DNA of 56,509 nucleotides. Source: DP-36 sp036004365. GTDB taxonomy: Bacteria; Desulfobacterota; Binatia; UBA9968. The translations under genes and the position numbers were made by a program. Where the stretch lies: contig DASYRN010000070.1 in assembly GCA_036004365.1 (NCBI GenBank), positions 1 through 56,509 on the forward strand, in the 5' to 3' direction. This document shows, in pieces, positions 25,269 through 34,330 of the stretch. The number at the start of each line of letters is the position of its first letter. Positions within the stretch are counted from its first letter, which is position 1. The notes under the pieces were generated by a model. That model ran no database searches, was not told the origin of the DNA, and saw only the letters and a list, made by a program, of their open reading frames with translations.

Positions 25269-26288
25269 TTAAAGTCCCAGCTTTCTTCTCGCCTCGGGCA
25301 AGAATCCGGTTTCTTCAAGATTCTTCACGAAACTGCCGTTGATGATTTGATGGATCTCTAACTCTTTGACCTTGGGAGTCACTCGAGAGACAACTCTTTG
25401 AATATTTCTCCACGCTTCCGGATCGGGGGCCACATCAAGGGTCGACACCAAGCGCAACGAGTTGTAGGACATCTCGCTGTCCTCATCGGTACGCAGGCGA
25501 AGATTTTTCTTTAGGACCGCCATCACCTCCCGCTTGTTGCGCGGTTCCTGAATGAAGACCACTCCTTCAATCATCCCTTTCACCAGGCGCATGATGAGAT
25601 CCGGAGAATTGGCGATCCGGTCGCTCCGCGTGCAGATGCCGGCTCCCTGGTAGGGCACCCGAAGCTCCGACGTGTTCACTAAAGAGCGAAGGCCGGCCCT
25701 CTTCGCCATCGCGGCGGAAGCGAATGTAATAACCCCTGCGTCGATATTCGAGGCGAGGAGGGCCTGGAGAATCGTCGGCTCGTCTCCGATAACTCGCATC
25801 TTGACCCCATATTTGTCCGGATCCAAACCGATCTGATCCAAGACAATCATCGTCTGCAGCCAGAATCCTCCGCCAATACTCTGCACGCCAAAAACTTTGT
25901 CCCGAAGGCCCGCGAGCGACTCGATCTCCTTCCGGACGACCAGCTCGCGCGCTATCCTATTAAAAGGAGACGCGACGCAGCCGATCTTTGCCCCTCCCGA
26001 GACCCCGCTGAGGACCGAGGAAATGGCGGGCCAAAAGGCCTGGACATCTCCGGACATTAAAGCGGATAAACTGACCGGGCCGCTGCGGACCTGAAGCATG
26101 CTGACGTCGAGGCCGTATTTCTTGAAAAGACTCTTTTCCACCGCAACCCACATGGGTCCGACGGTCTCATTAAATCCGCCATAGGAGATAAGGATTCTCT
26201 CTTGAGCCTGTGGCGCAGAGGGCGCCGCAAGATGGACGAGCAAAGATAGGATGCCAAAAAGAGTCCGGTGCTTGCTGGAGAAACCCAT
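25269..26288 (-). CDS. NMT1/SsuA-like ABC substrate-binding protein (orphan)
   Basis: The 339-residue exported protein has a signal peptide (hydrophobic segment to PSAPQAQ, about residue 29). The mature domain is typical of the SsuA/TauA/THI5-NMT1 family: ILISYGGFNETVGPMWVAVEKSLF, KYGLDVSMLQVRSG, and LRDKVFGVQSIGGGFW near residue 125. Family members bind sulfonates, aromatic acids, pyrimidine precursors or similar small molecules in the periplasm. No permease or ATPase gene is adjacent, a pattern seen again at 38906 and 40093. It leads the operon containing the frameshifted ThDP enzyme. A 9-bp inverted repeat of TTTCGAGTT lies 24 bases upstream of the start codon. Confidence 0.85.
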   Translation of the reverse strand: MGFSSKHRTLFGILSLLVHLAAPSAPQAQERILISYGGFNETVGPMWVAVEKSLFKKYGLDVSMLQVRSGPVSLSALMSGDVQAFWPAISSVLSGVSGGAKIGCVASPFNRIARELVVRKEIESLAGLRDKVFGVQSIGGGFWLQTMIVLDQIGLDPDKYGVKMRVIGDEPTILQALLASNIDAGVITFASAAMAKRAGLRSLVNTSELRVPYQGAGICTRSDRIANSPDLIMRLVKGMIEGVVFIQEPRNKREVMAVLKKNLRLRTDEDSEMSYNSLRLVSTLDVAPDPEAWRNIQRVVSRVTPKVKELEIHQIINGSFVKNLEETGFLPEARRKLGL

Positions 26289-26311
26289 GAATGACCTCCC
26301 AACAGGCCCGC

Positions 26312-26336
26312 TTTCGAGTTAGCACGAAACTCGAAA
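26312..26336. promoter_or_regulatory. inverted repeat upstream of binding-protein gene
   Basis: TTTCGAGTT and AACTCGAAA form perfect 9-bp arms separated by seven bases, 24 bp before the ATG at 26288. An operator is possible, but the same word recurs at 11454-11504 and 51779, so it may instead be a dispersed repeat. Confidence 0.4.
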
Positions 26337-26504
26337 TGGATAGCGCGATACTATTGAATAGCGACAGAGCATGTCAATCTAGCCTGCTAAAGACAGCTTT
26401 CTCAACAGCTTATGAGGGATTGACTGATTGGGTGTGGGCTATGAAGGATGGCTCGCGACTGAGGTTTTCAGCAGTGGAGCAGACTCAGATAACACCGAAG
26501 CCGC

Positions 26505-27113
26505 TTACTTACTGAGTCCCAATACTTGTCGCCCGTATTCTTGGACCAGCTGTTCGCGCGTTTCAGATGGTGGCAAGGATTTGAGGCGTTCTTCTATGCG
26601 ACTGCGCTCCTCCAGGTTGCGCTCACTCCAGCTCTCTAGTTCCTGGAGAAGCCTATCCCGCTCTTCGGCCGTCACCTGCTGTGCGGTCGTGTCGGGGCTC
26701 TTCGATGACTCGCTGGAACCAGTTGCCAAATTGGCAACGTTGTCTACTCCCGTCCCGAGCACAACAACGCGGTGAGGACGGCTCTCGCTGTCGTACATCA
26801 AAACGAAGCTCTTGAAACCAATATAATAAAGTAGGGAACGCACAGCAGGCTCTAGCGGAAGTCTGCTCATTTGGAGGTTAAGAAATTCGTGCTGCACTGC
26901 AGGGGGAAGAACGATGTCGACTCCCGTCTTCGCGCGGATTGTCTCGAGGGCGACATACACAGGAACCTGATCGAAGTCGAGCGAGATCCTGCCGTTTCGA
27001 AATTCTACCCACCGCTCGGATGTTGCCTCTTCCGCCGATTGTGGGAACGCCGATGGAACGCCACCAAGGGTCAGCAGAGCGAGGACGAAGGCCATCTTCA
27101 ACGCCCGGTTCAC
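26505..27113 (-). CDS. exported STN-domain (secretin/TonB short N-terminal) protein
   Basis: The 202-residue product starts at GTG 27113, supported by GGAGG nine bases upstream. A signal peptide (KMAFVLALLTLGGVPSAFPQ) precedes an STN-like module: GRISLDFDQVPVYVALETIRAKTGVDIVLP at about 42-70, then LNLQMSRLPLEPAVRSLLY. This is the fold found at the N-terminus of secretins and FecA-type receptors. No secretin or receptor domain follows; the C-terminal 70 residues are a charged helix (ERDRLLQELESWSERN). It may be a periplasmic partner for an envelope complex. A sigma-54 promoter with the same upstream block as the TPR lipoprotein and 48325 genes lies about 36 bp upstream. Confidence 0.72.
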   Translation of the reverse strand: MNRALKMAFVLALLTLGGVPSAFPQSAEEATSERWVEFRNGRISLDFDQVPVYVALETIRAKTGVDIVLPPAVQHEFLNLQMSRLPLEPAVRSLLYYIGFKSFVLMYDSESRPHRVVVLGTGVDNVANLATGSSESSKSPDTTAQQVTAEERDRLLQELESWSERNLEERSRIEERLKSLPPSETREQLVQEYGRQVLGLSK

Positions 27114-27148
27114 CTATTTAACCTCCAGGGGATTCATTTTCTTGGATC

Positions 27149-27164
27149 AGCAAGTTCTGTGCCC
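27149..27164 (-). promoter_or_regulatory. sigma-54 promoter of STN-domain gene
   Basis: The minus strand reads GGGCACAGAACTTGCT, which keeps GGCAC-N5-TTGC with the GG and GC ten bases apart. It differs from the copy at 19526 by one base. The expected start is near 27138, 25 bases before the GTG. Confidence 0.8.
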
Positions 27165-27276
27165 CGGCATTATAAAAGTCAATTTGGGCCGAAAAAATTG
27201 GATAATTCCGAAATCCTCGGCTATTTAGACGCACAATCTGGTCCAATAAGGACATAGATGGCGCAATTTTGTCCTG
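27165..27276 (-). promoter_or_regulatory. conserved upstream activating block, copy 2
   Basis: In gene orientation the block runs from CAGGACAAAATTGCGCCAT through CTATGTCC, GGAATTATCC and ATTTTTTCGGCC to AATTGACTTTTATAATGCC at the promoter. It aligns with copies at 19542-19640 and 48168-48278 over about 110 bases, although the three downstream genes are unrelated. Confidence 0.65.
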
Positions 27277-27536
27277 GGAGTGATTCGACTCTGTAATAGG
27301 CCGATCGACGAGGCTCGCTACAAAGGCTCCGCTGACAAAGTTAGAACATCAAGTCTAAAGAGCTATAGGAAACTCCACCGAATACTTTTCCTTGCTCATT
27401 CGTATCAAGGGTTGGAAGCAATGGAGAAAAGGCGTCCGGCGGTTCTGACGAGTAACCCTGGAGCTTTTGCTCCAAATCGGTATGGTTGTATGATGAGCAC
27501 GCTGAATCCAAAACAAAACTATGAAAATACAACGGT

Positions 27537-28091
27537 ATGGTGGCGGGCTGGCCTGAAAAGGACGATCACGAACTGCTCGCACTCATTCAGGATGGCAGCC
27601 ACGACGCCTTCGCTGTGCTCGTGCGTCGGCATACCGAGCGTTTCTACCGGCTGGCTTATCGCTATGTGCAAACCAAGGAAACCTCGGAGGACATTGTTCA
27701 GGACGCGTTCCTGAAATTGTGGGAGGATCCGAGGAAATGGCACCCGGAGCGGAAAAGCAAGTTCACGACCTGGTTTTACCGAATCGTGGTGAACCTATCT
27801 CTCGACTGGCAGAAAAAGAAACGCCCGATGGCGCTGGATGAAGAACTGCCGTTGCCTGATGAGCGAGAAATGCCGGATGCAGCCATGATACGCGCGCAAG
27901 AGGAGAAAATGCTGGAGAAAGAGATTTCGGCCTTACCCGAACGTCAGCGCATGGCGCTGAATCTATGTTTCGATGAGGGATTGAGCAATCAGGAGGCGGC
28001 AGATGTGATGGGGCTCCATTTAAAAGCGCTGCAATCGCTGATCATGCGTGCAAAAGCAACCCTAAAAGAACGCATGAAGGCATACTGGTGA
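27537..28091 (+). CDS. ECF-type RNA polymerase sigma factor
   Basis: The 184-residue protein has sigma region 2 (FYRLAYRYVQTKETSEDIVQDAFLKLW, about 38-64) and region 4 (LPERQRMALNLCFDEGLSNQEAADVMGL, about 134-161), with no regions 1.1 or 3, as in extracytoplasmic-function factors. WFYRIVVNLSLDWQKKKR near 80-98 is the usual end of region 2.4. It is followed seven bases later by a short membrane anti-sigma-like gene, which overlaps a CnrX-like sensor gene. These make a three-gene signalling operon, probably acting on the MacAB-TolC genes 146 bases downstream (inference). No strong ribosome binding site precedes ATG 27537. Confidence 0.88.
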   Translation: MVAGWPEKDDHELLALIQDGSHDAFAVLVRRHTERFYRLAYRYVQTKETSEDIVQDAFLKLWEDPRKWHPERKSKFTTWFYRIVVNLSLDWQKKKRPMALDEELPLPDEREMPDAAMIRAQEEKMLEKEISALPERQRMALNLCFDEGLSNQEAADVMGLHLKALQSLIMRAKATLKERMKAYW

Positions 28092-28098
28092 AGAGACT

Positions 28099-28413
28099 AT
28101 GACCGATATCCATGATGAAAAACTCGACGCGATGCTAAAGTCGCGCCGGCTCGAATCTGCCAGTCCAGGTCTGGCAGACCACATTATTCTAAAGGCACAG
28201 CGTATCCCGCAAAATCAGACGATGACTCTGGCGCAGTGGGTGAAACAGGTCTTCGCCGAATTCCACTTGCCGAGGCCCGCCTATGTGCTCGCTTGCACAC
28301 TGGTCTTTGGGCTCGTCGTCGGCTTTTACACACCTCTGGATACTACGCCCGCAGACGACGCAGACCCTGTCTATGTCCAGAGCTTTTTGTACGCTGACGA
28401 GGGTATCTTATGA
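28099..28413 (+). CDS. short membrane anti-sigma factor-like protein
   Basis: The 104-residue protein has a cytoplasmic N-terminus of about 55 residues (DEKLDAMLKSRRLESASPGL), one membrane helix near 60-77 (AYVLACTLVFGLVVGFYT) and a short acidic periplasmic tail. Position, size and topology fit an anti-sigma factor for the ECF factor just upstream, but no zinc-binding HxxxCxxC motif is present. The SPGLADHIILKAQRIP segment resembles the N-terminal part of other such membrane proteins in ECF operons. Its last four bases overlap the next start (ATGA), so translation is coupled. No database support was available; the role rests mainly on context. Confidence 0.7.
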   Translation: MTDIHDEKLDAMLKSRRLESASPGLADHIILKAQRIPQNQTMTLAQWVKQVFAEFHLPRPAYVLACTLVFGLVVGFYTPLDTTPADDADPVYVQSFLYADEGIL

Positions 28414-28844
28414 ATAAGAAGCTGAAGTTCGTATTCCTTGCGTCCATCCTTTTAAACGTCCTTTTGGGTGGCGTGCTTCTGGGCGAGCTGCCGCGGCGGC
28501 TCGATAGAAGCTTGTCGCGCCAAGAGCAGATGGACAAGGCGATCAAGGAATTGTCGGAACCCATGCGCTCGCGGTTTCGCAACAAAATGGAGCAAGCACG
28601 CAAAGACGTCGAGCCGATACGCGATCAGATTCAAGAAGCAAGAAACGAAACTATCCGCGTTTTTATCGCGGAACCGTTCGATGAAGTCGCGTATGATCGA
28701 CAGGTGAGCAAAATCACCGATTTGCGGGTGCAATTGGCTAAACGCATGGCGGCAAGCATGAAGGAAGCTGCCAAAGAATTGCCTTCGGAGCAACGGCAAG
28801 CGCTGGCCGAAGCATTCAAACGCCCGCCGACCCCATCTGACTAG
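28410..28844 (+). CDS. periplasmic heavy-metal sensor-like (CnrX/Spy family) protein
   Basis: The 144-residue protein has an N-terminal membrane anchor or uncleaved signal (about 5-25, LKFVFLASILLNVLLGG). A helical periplasmic domain follows, rich in Arg, Glu and Lys: LSEPMRSRFRNKMEQARKDVEPIRDQI, then FDEVAYDRQVSKITDLRVQLAKRM. This four-helix hairpin pattern is that of CnrX/NccX/ZraP/Spy proteins, which sense metals or misfolded proteins and control an ECF factor. Classic CnrX metal-binding His residues are not obvious (no His at all after the anchor), so it may sense something else. It completes the ECF sigma / anti-sigma operon; its start overlaps the anti-sigma stop. Confidence 0.72.
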   Translation: MNKKLKFVFLASILLNVLLGGVLLGELPRRLDRSLSRQEQMDKAIKELSEPMRSRFRNKMEQARKDVEPIRDQIQEARNETIRVFIAEPFDEVAYDRQVSKITDLRVQLAKRMAASMKEAAKELPSEQRQALAEAFKRPPTPSD

Positions 28845-28990
28845 GCCCACCTTCACTCAGAAAACAGCGCTTTTATTCAGAGTCAAATACCGTGAAAAAG
28901 CAGGGTTTTTTCCCGTTTTCGCGGGCGGAGACTTTTGCCATTTCATTCGTATTAAAAAGGTAAGAACGATAGGGGAAAGGCAAACCCGCT

Positions 28991-30202
28991 ATGAAATGGA
29001 ACATTAGCCTACCGAGAACAAGACGGAGCAAGGTCATTGGCCTTTTAGCCGCGCTGAGCTTTGTCGCCGGAGGCTGTTACTGGTACGCCAGCGCGGCACG
29101 AAGCCCGCAGAGAGATTCCCTTCGTCCCGTGCCGATTACACGCGGCACGATTGAGGAGATTGTTACATCGCAGGGCAAGCTAGAGGCAAAGCAATATGTG
29201 GATGTCGGCACTCAGGTTTCCGGCCAGCTCAAGGCAATCCACGTCGAAATCGGCGATGCGGTAAAGAAAGGCCAATTGCTGGCCGAGATCGATCCGCGCG
29301 TTTACCAGGCTCAGGTGGAGGCAAACGAAGCGCGCATCAATAGTCTCAAGGCTCAGCTTAACCAACAGAAGGCGGAGTTGACCTTGGCGGAACAAAACCT
29401 CAAGCGCAACCAGAACCTGATCGCCGTCAACGCCGTCAGCCAACAGGTATTGCAGGAAAGCGAATCGCAAGCGGCTGTGGCCAAAGCTCAGGTGGACTCG
29501 ATCGCCGCACAGATCCAGGAGACTGAATCGAATTTGCGAGGCAATCGCACGAACTTAGGATTTACCAAGATTTACGCGCCGATGGCGGGGACCGTGACGA
29601 CGATGCCCGCCCGCGAAGGCCAGACTTTGAACGCCAACCAAAGCGCCCCCATCATTCTTCAGGTCGCCAACCTCGATACGATGACCGTGCGCGCGCAAGT
29701 GGCCGAGGCGGACGTAACACGTCTGAAAGAGGGGATGGCGGTGTACTTCGCGACCCTGGGCAATTCCGAGCGCCGCTGGCAGGGCAAGGTCCGACAAATC
29801 TTGCCTTCGCCGCAGATTGTCAACGACGTCGTGCTCTACGATGTTTTGATCGATGTAACAAACGAAGGCCGCCACCTTATGACCGGCATGACGACGCAGG
29901 TGTTTTTCATCTTCGGTAAGGCCGAAAACGCAACAATTATTCCAGCGGAGGTGCTGACCCGCCCAGTGCCGGAGCAGAATAACGAGAAAGGGAAAGCGTA
30001 TCGCGTGTCGGTAGCGACCGAATCCGGCCAGGAACAGCGGGTCATCCATGTCGGCCTGCAGACGCGCACACAGGCGCAGGTCATGGACGGGCTTGAGCCC
30101 GGAGAACACATCCTGCTCAGTCGCCCGCAGGTTTCTACCGCCGCCCAAAGCAACACGGCACGCAACAATGCGGCTCGCTTCAACAGAGGGCCGCAGTTAT
30201 GA
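28991..30202 (+). CDS. macA: MacA-like periplasmic adaptor of tripartite efflux pump
   Basis: The 403-residue protein has an N-terminal anchor (about 16-34), then a membrane-fusion fold. PITRGTIEEIVTSQGKLEAKQYVDVGTQVSGQL opens the barrel and lipoyl regions, with a long hairpin of alternating Gln/Ala/Glu (about 95-190). The second lipoyl half is GFTKIYAPMAGTVTTMPAREGQ, followed by the beta-barrel VAQADVTRLKEG-type segment (VAEADVTRLKEGM) and the membrane-proximal domain. It links the MacB ABC transporter with the TolC-like factor. The stop overlaps the macB start (ATGA). The operon follows the ECF signalling genes by 146 bases, which include a possible A/T-rich promoter but no confirmed ECF site. 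Confidence 0.88.
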   Translation: MKWNISLPRTRRSKVIGLLAALSFVAGGCYWYASAARSPQRDSLRPVPITRGTIEEIVTSQGKLEAKQYVDVGTQVSGQLKAIHVEIGDAVKKGQLLAEIDPRVYQAQVEANEARINSLKAQLNQQKAELTLAEQNLKRNQNLIAVNAVSQQVLQESESQAAVAKAQVDSIAAQIQETESNLRGNRTNLGFTKIYAPMAGTVTTMPAREGQTLNANQSAPIILQVANLDTMTVRAQVAEADVTRLKEGMAVYFATLGNSERRWQGKVRQILPSPQIVNDVVLYDVLIDVTNEGRHLMTGMTTQVFFIFGKAENATIIPAEVLTRPVPEQNNEKGKAYRVSVATESGQEQRVIHVGLQTRTQAQVMDGLEPGEHILLSRPQVSTAAQSNTARNNAARFNRGPQL

Positions 30203-32139
30203 GCGCAACCCTCCTAGAACTGAGCAACGTTCATAAACACTACCAGAACGGCGACAGCACGGTGCGCGCGCTGGACGGTGTTTCACTCACCGTGCAGCGC
30301 GGCGAATTCATCGCAATCATGGGGCAGTCCGGCTCCGGCAAGTCGACCCTCATGAATATCATCGGCTGTCTCGATCGCCCGACGTCAGGAAGCTACCGGG
30401 TATTGGGCAAGGAGGCGGCGCATCTTTCCCCGGACGAACTGGCTCGACTGCGGCGTGAAACTTTTGGCTTCGTCTTCCAGCGCTACAATCTATTGGCTAC
30501 CGCTACGGCGGGGGAAAACGTGGAGATACCGTCCGTTTATGCCGGCCTGCCCAAACACAAGCGGGCGGCCCACGCCAAAGGACTGTTGCAACGGCTCGGG
30601 CTCGGCGACCGCACCGATCATCGTCCGGCGGAACTCTCCGGCGGTCAGCAACAGCGGGTGGCGATCGCGCGGGCTCTGGTGAACGACCCGCCGGTGATCC
30701 TTGCCGACGAGCCCACCGGCGCGCTCGACAGCAAGAGCGGCGAGGAGGTGCTTACCTTGCTCAAGGAGCTGCATGCCGAAGGCCGGACCATTATCCTTAT
30801 CACCCATGCTGAAAACGTCGCCAAAAACGCGAGCCGCATCGTCCAGATCCAAGACGGGCGCATCATTGAAGATAGCGGGTCTTTAGAGGAAGGGACTGGG
30901 TCACAGAGCCGGTACGATGATAACGATTACCTAAACGGCGCGCGCCTTACTGCCAGCGTGCAGGAAGCTTTAGTGACGGCCTGGCGGTCGCTGCGCGTCA
31001 ACCTTTTCCGCACGGTTCTGACCTTGCTTGGCATCATCATCGGTGTGGCGGCGGTCGTCGCCATGCTCGCGGTGGGCGAAGGCAGCCGTCAGAAGGTGCT
31101 CGATCAAATTAGCGCCTTCGGTACCAACCTGATGCTGGTGCGCCCTGGCGCGGCAGGCATTCGCAACGCCGGCGATATCATTACTTTGGTGCCCGAGGAT
31201 GCTGCCGCGATCAAAGCGCTGCCCAATATCGAAACCGCTTTGCCGGAGCGCAGCAGCCGAATGACCGCGCGCTACGGCAGCATCGACTATCAAACCTCAG
31301 TGCAGGGAACGGGTGAGGATTTCCCGGCCGCTCGAGACTGGAAGGTGGCCGAAGGTCAATTCTTCAATGTGGATGACATGAAAGCCTATGCTCCGGTCGT
31401 CGTGCTGGGTCGCACGGTGGCCAAGACGCTCTTTCCTGACGGAGGCAGCCCAGTCGGCAAATATGTTCTGCTCAAGAACGTGCCGTTTCTGGTCATCGGC
31501 GTCATGACCGAGAAAGGCGCATCGCCCAACGGCAACGATCAGGACGACGTGATTTTTGTGCCGATTAACACGGGTATGATCCGGCTGTTTGGAAAGAATT
31601 ATCTGAGCAGCATTACCATAAAAGTCAGGGATGCTTCGGATATCGACACCACGCAGGAACGAGTCGAGACATTGATCAAGGCCCGCCATCGGACCGAGGA
31701 TTTCAGCGTTCGCAACATGGCCTCTATTCTCCAGGCGGCCATGGAGACGCAGGATACGTTCACTTTGCTTTTGGGCACGGTGGCGGCGATTTCTTTGCTG
31801 GTGGGAGGCATCGGAGTGATGAACATCATGCTGGTGAGCGTCGTGGAGCGCACGCGCGAGATCGGCATCCGCATGGCCACGGGCGCGCGCATGCGCGACA
31901 TCCTCCTGCAGTTCAACATCGAGGCGGCCGTGGTGTGCGCTGCGGGCGGAGTTCTGGGCATTCTCGTAGGCATCATGGCCGGAATGAGTTTGCGTTACAG
32001 CGGCATGACGGTGATTTTCTCGGTCACGCCGGCCGTGCTGGCCTTTGTGTGTGCCTCCGCCACGGGGTTGATCTTCGGTTATCTGCCGGCACGCAAGGCG
32101 GCGCAATTGGATCCGGTCATTGCTTTGGCTTCGGAGTGA
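30199..32139 (+). CDS. macB: MacB-like macrolide/lipoprotein export ABC transporter
   Basis: The 646-residue protein fuses an ABC ATPase with a four-helix MacB permease. Residues 42-50 (GQSGSGKST) are Walker A, LSGGQQQRV near 146 is the signature motif, and VILADEPTGALDS near 165 is Walker B, with ITHAENVA as the H-loop. The first membrane helix (about 268-290) precedes a periplasmic MacB_PCD region, and three helices close the protein (LGTVAAISLLVGGIGVMNIMLVSVVERTREIGIRMA near 527-562). Mechanotransmission by MacB drives substrates from the periplasm through TolC. It is encoded between macA (4-base overlap) and a TolC-family gene (six bases on). Confidence 0.92.
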   Translation: MSATLLELSNVHKHYQNGDSTVRALDGVSLTVQRGEFIAIMGQSGSGKSTLMNIIGCLDRPTSGSYRVLGKEAAHLSPDELARLRRETFGFVFQRYNLLATATAGENVEIPSVYAGLPKHKRAAHAKGLLQRLGLGDRTDHRPAELSGGQQQRVAIARALVNDPPVILADEPTGALDSKSGEEVLTLLKELHAEGRTIILITHAENVAKNASRIVQIQDGRIIEDSGSLEEGTGSQSRYDDNDYLNGARLTASVQEALVTAWRSLRVNLFRTVLTLLGIIIGVAAVVAMLAVGEGSRQKVLDQISAFGTNLMLVRPGAAGIRNAGDIITLVPEDAAAIKALPNIETALPERSSRMTARYGSIDYQTSVQGTGEDFPAARDWKVAEGQFFNVDDMKAYAPVVVLGRTVAKTLFPDGGSPVGKYVLLKNVPFLVIGVMTEKGASPNGNDQDDVIFVPINTGMIRLFGKNYLSSITIKVRDASDIDTTQERVETLIKARHRTEDFSVRNMASILQAAMETQDTFTLLLGTVAAISLLVGGIGVMNIMLVSVVERTREIGIRMATGARMRDILLQFNIEAAVVCAAGGVLGILVGIMAGMSLRYSGMTVIFSVTPAVLAFVCASATGLIFGYLPARKAAQLDPVIALASE

Positions 32140-32145
32140 GGTCAT

Positions 32146-33492
32146 ATGCGCAAATATATTCGCAGCAGCACACTTCTTATCTCACTAGCCTTGTCGGCCT
32201 GTAGTCTCGCGCCCAATTACCAAAGGCCGCCAATGGCGATACCCGGGGGCTGGAGCACCATTCCCGGGGTCGGTCTCGCGTCAGAACCGAAGCCGCTGCC
32301 CTTTTGGCAGGAATTGGGAAGTGACGAGCTTAATCGCGTGATGGACGTGGCGCTCGCGCAGAATCTCGATTTGGAAGCCGCCTTGCACCGCATCGAGCAA
32401 GCGCGCGCTCAGGTCAAGGTGGCAGGGTCGGCGCTGTATCCATCTCTCAACGCCAGCAGCAGCACAGCGCGAACTTATCAGGACCCGATCAATACGGAAT
32501 CCGCGCGCGGTATTGTATCGCTCAGTTACGAAGTCGACCTCTGGGGCAAGAACCGCAACCAAAAGGCCGCGGCGAACCACCGCGCCGATGCGAGTGAATA
32601 TGACCGCGACGCACTCCGGCTCGTTGTCGCCTCCGATAGCGCCATTTTTTACATGCAGACTCTCAGCCTTAACGAGCGCATTCGCATTGCCGAAAGCAAT
32701 CTCAAAAACGCCGAAGAAATTCTGCGCATCATCGAAGCGCGCTTCCGCGAAGGCAGCGTCTCAGGCCTCGAAGTGTCACAGCAGAGAGTGGCAGTTAATA
32801 ATTTTCGCGCCTCGCTCACCTTGCTCACGGAACAGCGAACGACGACCCTGAATGCCCTCGCCATCCTGCTCGGACAGGCGCCGCAAAATCTGCAGGCGCC
32901 GAAAGCAGATTTTTCTTCATTAAGCATGCCGGAAGTTAACCTGACGCCGCCCGCTTCTCTCTTGACGGCGAGGCCGGATATCGAGAGCGCCGAAGCTGGC
33001 CTCCGGGCAGCCAATGCGGACATTGGCGTTGCCCGAGCGGCTTTCTTCCCTTCGCTCACGTTGGGTACCGATACCAGCATCGCGGCGGGATTCGGCAACC
33101 CGGCGGCCGCGGCGACGTCTCTTGCCGCGAATCTTCTGGCGCCGATCTTCACGGGGGGTCGGCTCACGGGGAATCTTGAGAACGTCACCGCGCGGCAGAA
33201 AGAATTGGCGACGCAGTACCAGAAAACCGTGCTCACCGCGTTTCAGGAAGTGGAAGACGCGCTCGCCGCGCTTAAGAGCAACAACGAGCAAGCGGTGCTG
33301 TCTCTTGAATCAGTAAGAGAATCGCAGAATGCATACGACATCGCCAAGGCCCGTTTCGACGCCGGCGCTATTGACTATCTTACCCTGCTCGAAACCCAGC
33401 GTAGCCTCTATCAGGCCCAGGATAATCAAGTCTCAGTCGGCCAAGGACAGCTCGGAGCCTTTGTCGATCTCCGCAAGGCCCTGGGGGCTTAG
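32146..33492 (+). CDS. TolC/NodT-family outer-membrane efflux lipoprotein
   Basis: The 448-residue protein starts with a lipoprotein signal, LLISLALSAC (Cys19), followed by SLAPNYQRP, the NodT-type start. Two outer-membrane-efflux repeats follow: EALHRIEQARAQVKVAGSALYPSL-like in the first half and AGLRAANADIGVARAAFFPSLTLG in the second, with GLVSGLEVSQQR-like and DAGAIDYLTLLETQRSL segments ending each helical hairpin. Three such subunits form the channel-tunnel for a MacAB pump. The gene begins six bases after macB with GAGGTC upstream. A second, unrelated-operon member of this family is at 53454-54938. Confidence 0.9.
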   Translation: MRKYIRSSTLLISLALSACSLAPNYQRPPMAIPGGWSTIPGVGLASEPKPLPFWQELGSDELNRVMDVALAQNLDLEAALHRIEQARAQVKVAGSALYPSLNASSSTARTYQDPINTESARGIVSLSYEVDLWGKNRNQKAAANHRADASEYDRDALRLVVASDSAIFYMQTLSLNERIRIAESNLKNAEEILRIIEARFREGSVSGLEVSQQRVAVNNFRASLTLLTEQRTTTLNALAILLGQAPQNLQAPKADFSSLSMPEVNLTPPASLLTARPDIESAEAGLRAANADIGVARAAFFPSLTLGTDTSIAAGFGNPAAAATSLAANLLAPIFTGGRLTGNLENVTARQKELATQYQKTVLTAFQEVEDALAALKSNNEQAVLSLESVRESQNAYDIAKARFDAGAIDYLTLLETQRSLYQAQDNQVSVGQGQLGAFVDLRKALGA

Positions 33493-33780
33493 TAGTCCTT
33501 GGCCTCACCGCACTAAGCAGCCGTGCTGGTTGGCGTCTTACGATCATGAGTCGCCTGCCTGTGTGAGTGGCCTAGCTGGAGGTCGAGACTCATTGTCGGC
33601 ACCTCCGGTATCACAATGTGCTGTTGAAAGGGCTTGTAAGTCTTCTAAGCACCCATCCCGGCAACGCTAGCCTAACAAATTACCTTGTCTCCTGTTGCTT
33701 TATGCCCGCGGCCTGGGCTACATAATCAAAACGATGAAAGAGGTACATGAAAGTAGAAATGAAGGGAAACGGTCCAGAAG

Positions 33781-34284
33781 ATGAAGGATGAAAGCATAGC
33801 GATAAGCCTTAGTGTCAACGGAGTAAAGCATGAGGCAGTAGTCGAACCGCGGACGCTGCTCGTTTATTTTTTGCGCGAGCATCTCGGCCTTACCGGGACG
33901 CACGTGGGTTGCGATACAAGTCAGTGCGGGGCCTGCACGATTCATTTTAACGGCCGGGCGGTCAAGTCCTGCACGATTCTGGCGGTCCAAGCCAACGGGG
34001 CGGCAATCACCACGATCGAAGGTCTCGGCCGCGAGGGAGTGTTGCATCCGGTGCAGGAGGGGTTTCGCGAGAAACACGGCTTACAGTGCGGGTACTGCAC
34101 GCCGGGGATGATCATGAGCGGTGTCTCTCTGCTGCAGACGAATCCGAACCCGACTGACGAAGAGATCAAACACGCGCTGGAAGGCAACCTCTGTCGCTGC
34201 ACCGGCTACGTCAACATCGTCGAAGCGGTTAAATGGGCGGCGGAAAAGATGGGAGGCAAACCGCAAGGTAAAGGTAAAAATTAA
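33781..34284 (+). CDS. molybdenum hydroxylase small (2Fe-2S) subunit, CoxS-like
   Basis: The 167-residue protein carries two [2Fe-2S] sites: the plant-ferredoxin-like N-terminal cluster Cys44, Cys49, Cys52, Cys64 (GCDTSQCGAC) and the helical C-terminal cluster Cys103, Cys106, Cys138, Cys140 (CGYCTPG and NLCRC). It conducts electrons from the molybdenum site to FAD. ATG 33781 is one possible start; MKDESIAISLSVNG aligns well with family members. It is followed, after a 413-base interruption holding a GIY-YIG relic, by the FAD and molybdopterin subunit genes. With these it makes a xanthine dehydrogenase-family hydroxylase of unknown substrate. Confidence 0.92.
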   Translation: MKDESIAISLSVNGVKHEAVVEPRTLLVYFLREHLGLTGTHVGCDTSQCGACTIHFNGRAVKSCTILAVQANGAAITTIEGLGREGVLHPVQEGFREKHGLQCGYCTPGMIMSGVSLLQTNPNPTDEEIKHALEGNLCRCTGYVNIVEAVKWAAEKMGGKPQGKGKN

Positions 34285-34330
34285 GATTTTCGAGGCTTGC
34301 ATGGGAGGTTCCCTCTGAAATTAAGTAAAC

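Noticed and set aside
28991..33492. RND pump annotation for macA-macB-tolC operon
   Set aside because: The middle gene has ABC Walker motifs and the MacB topology, not an RND transporter.
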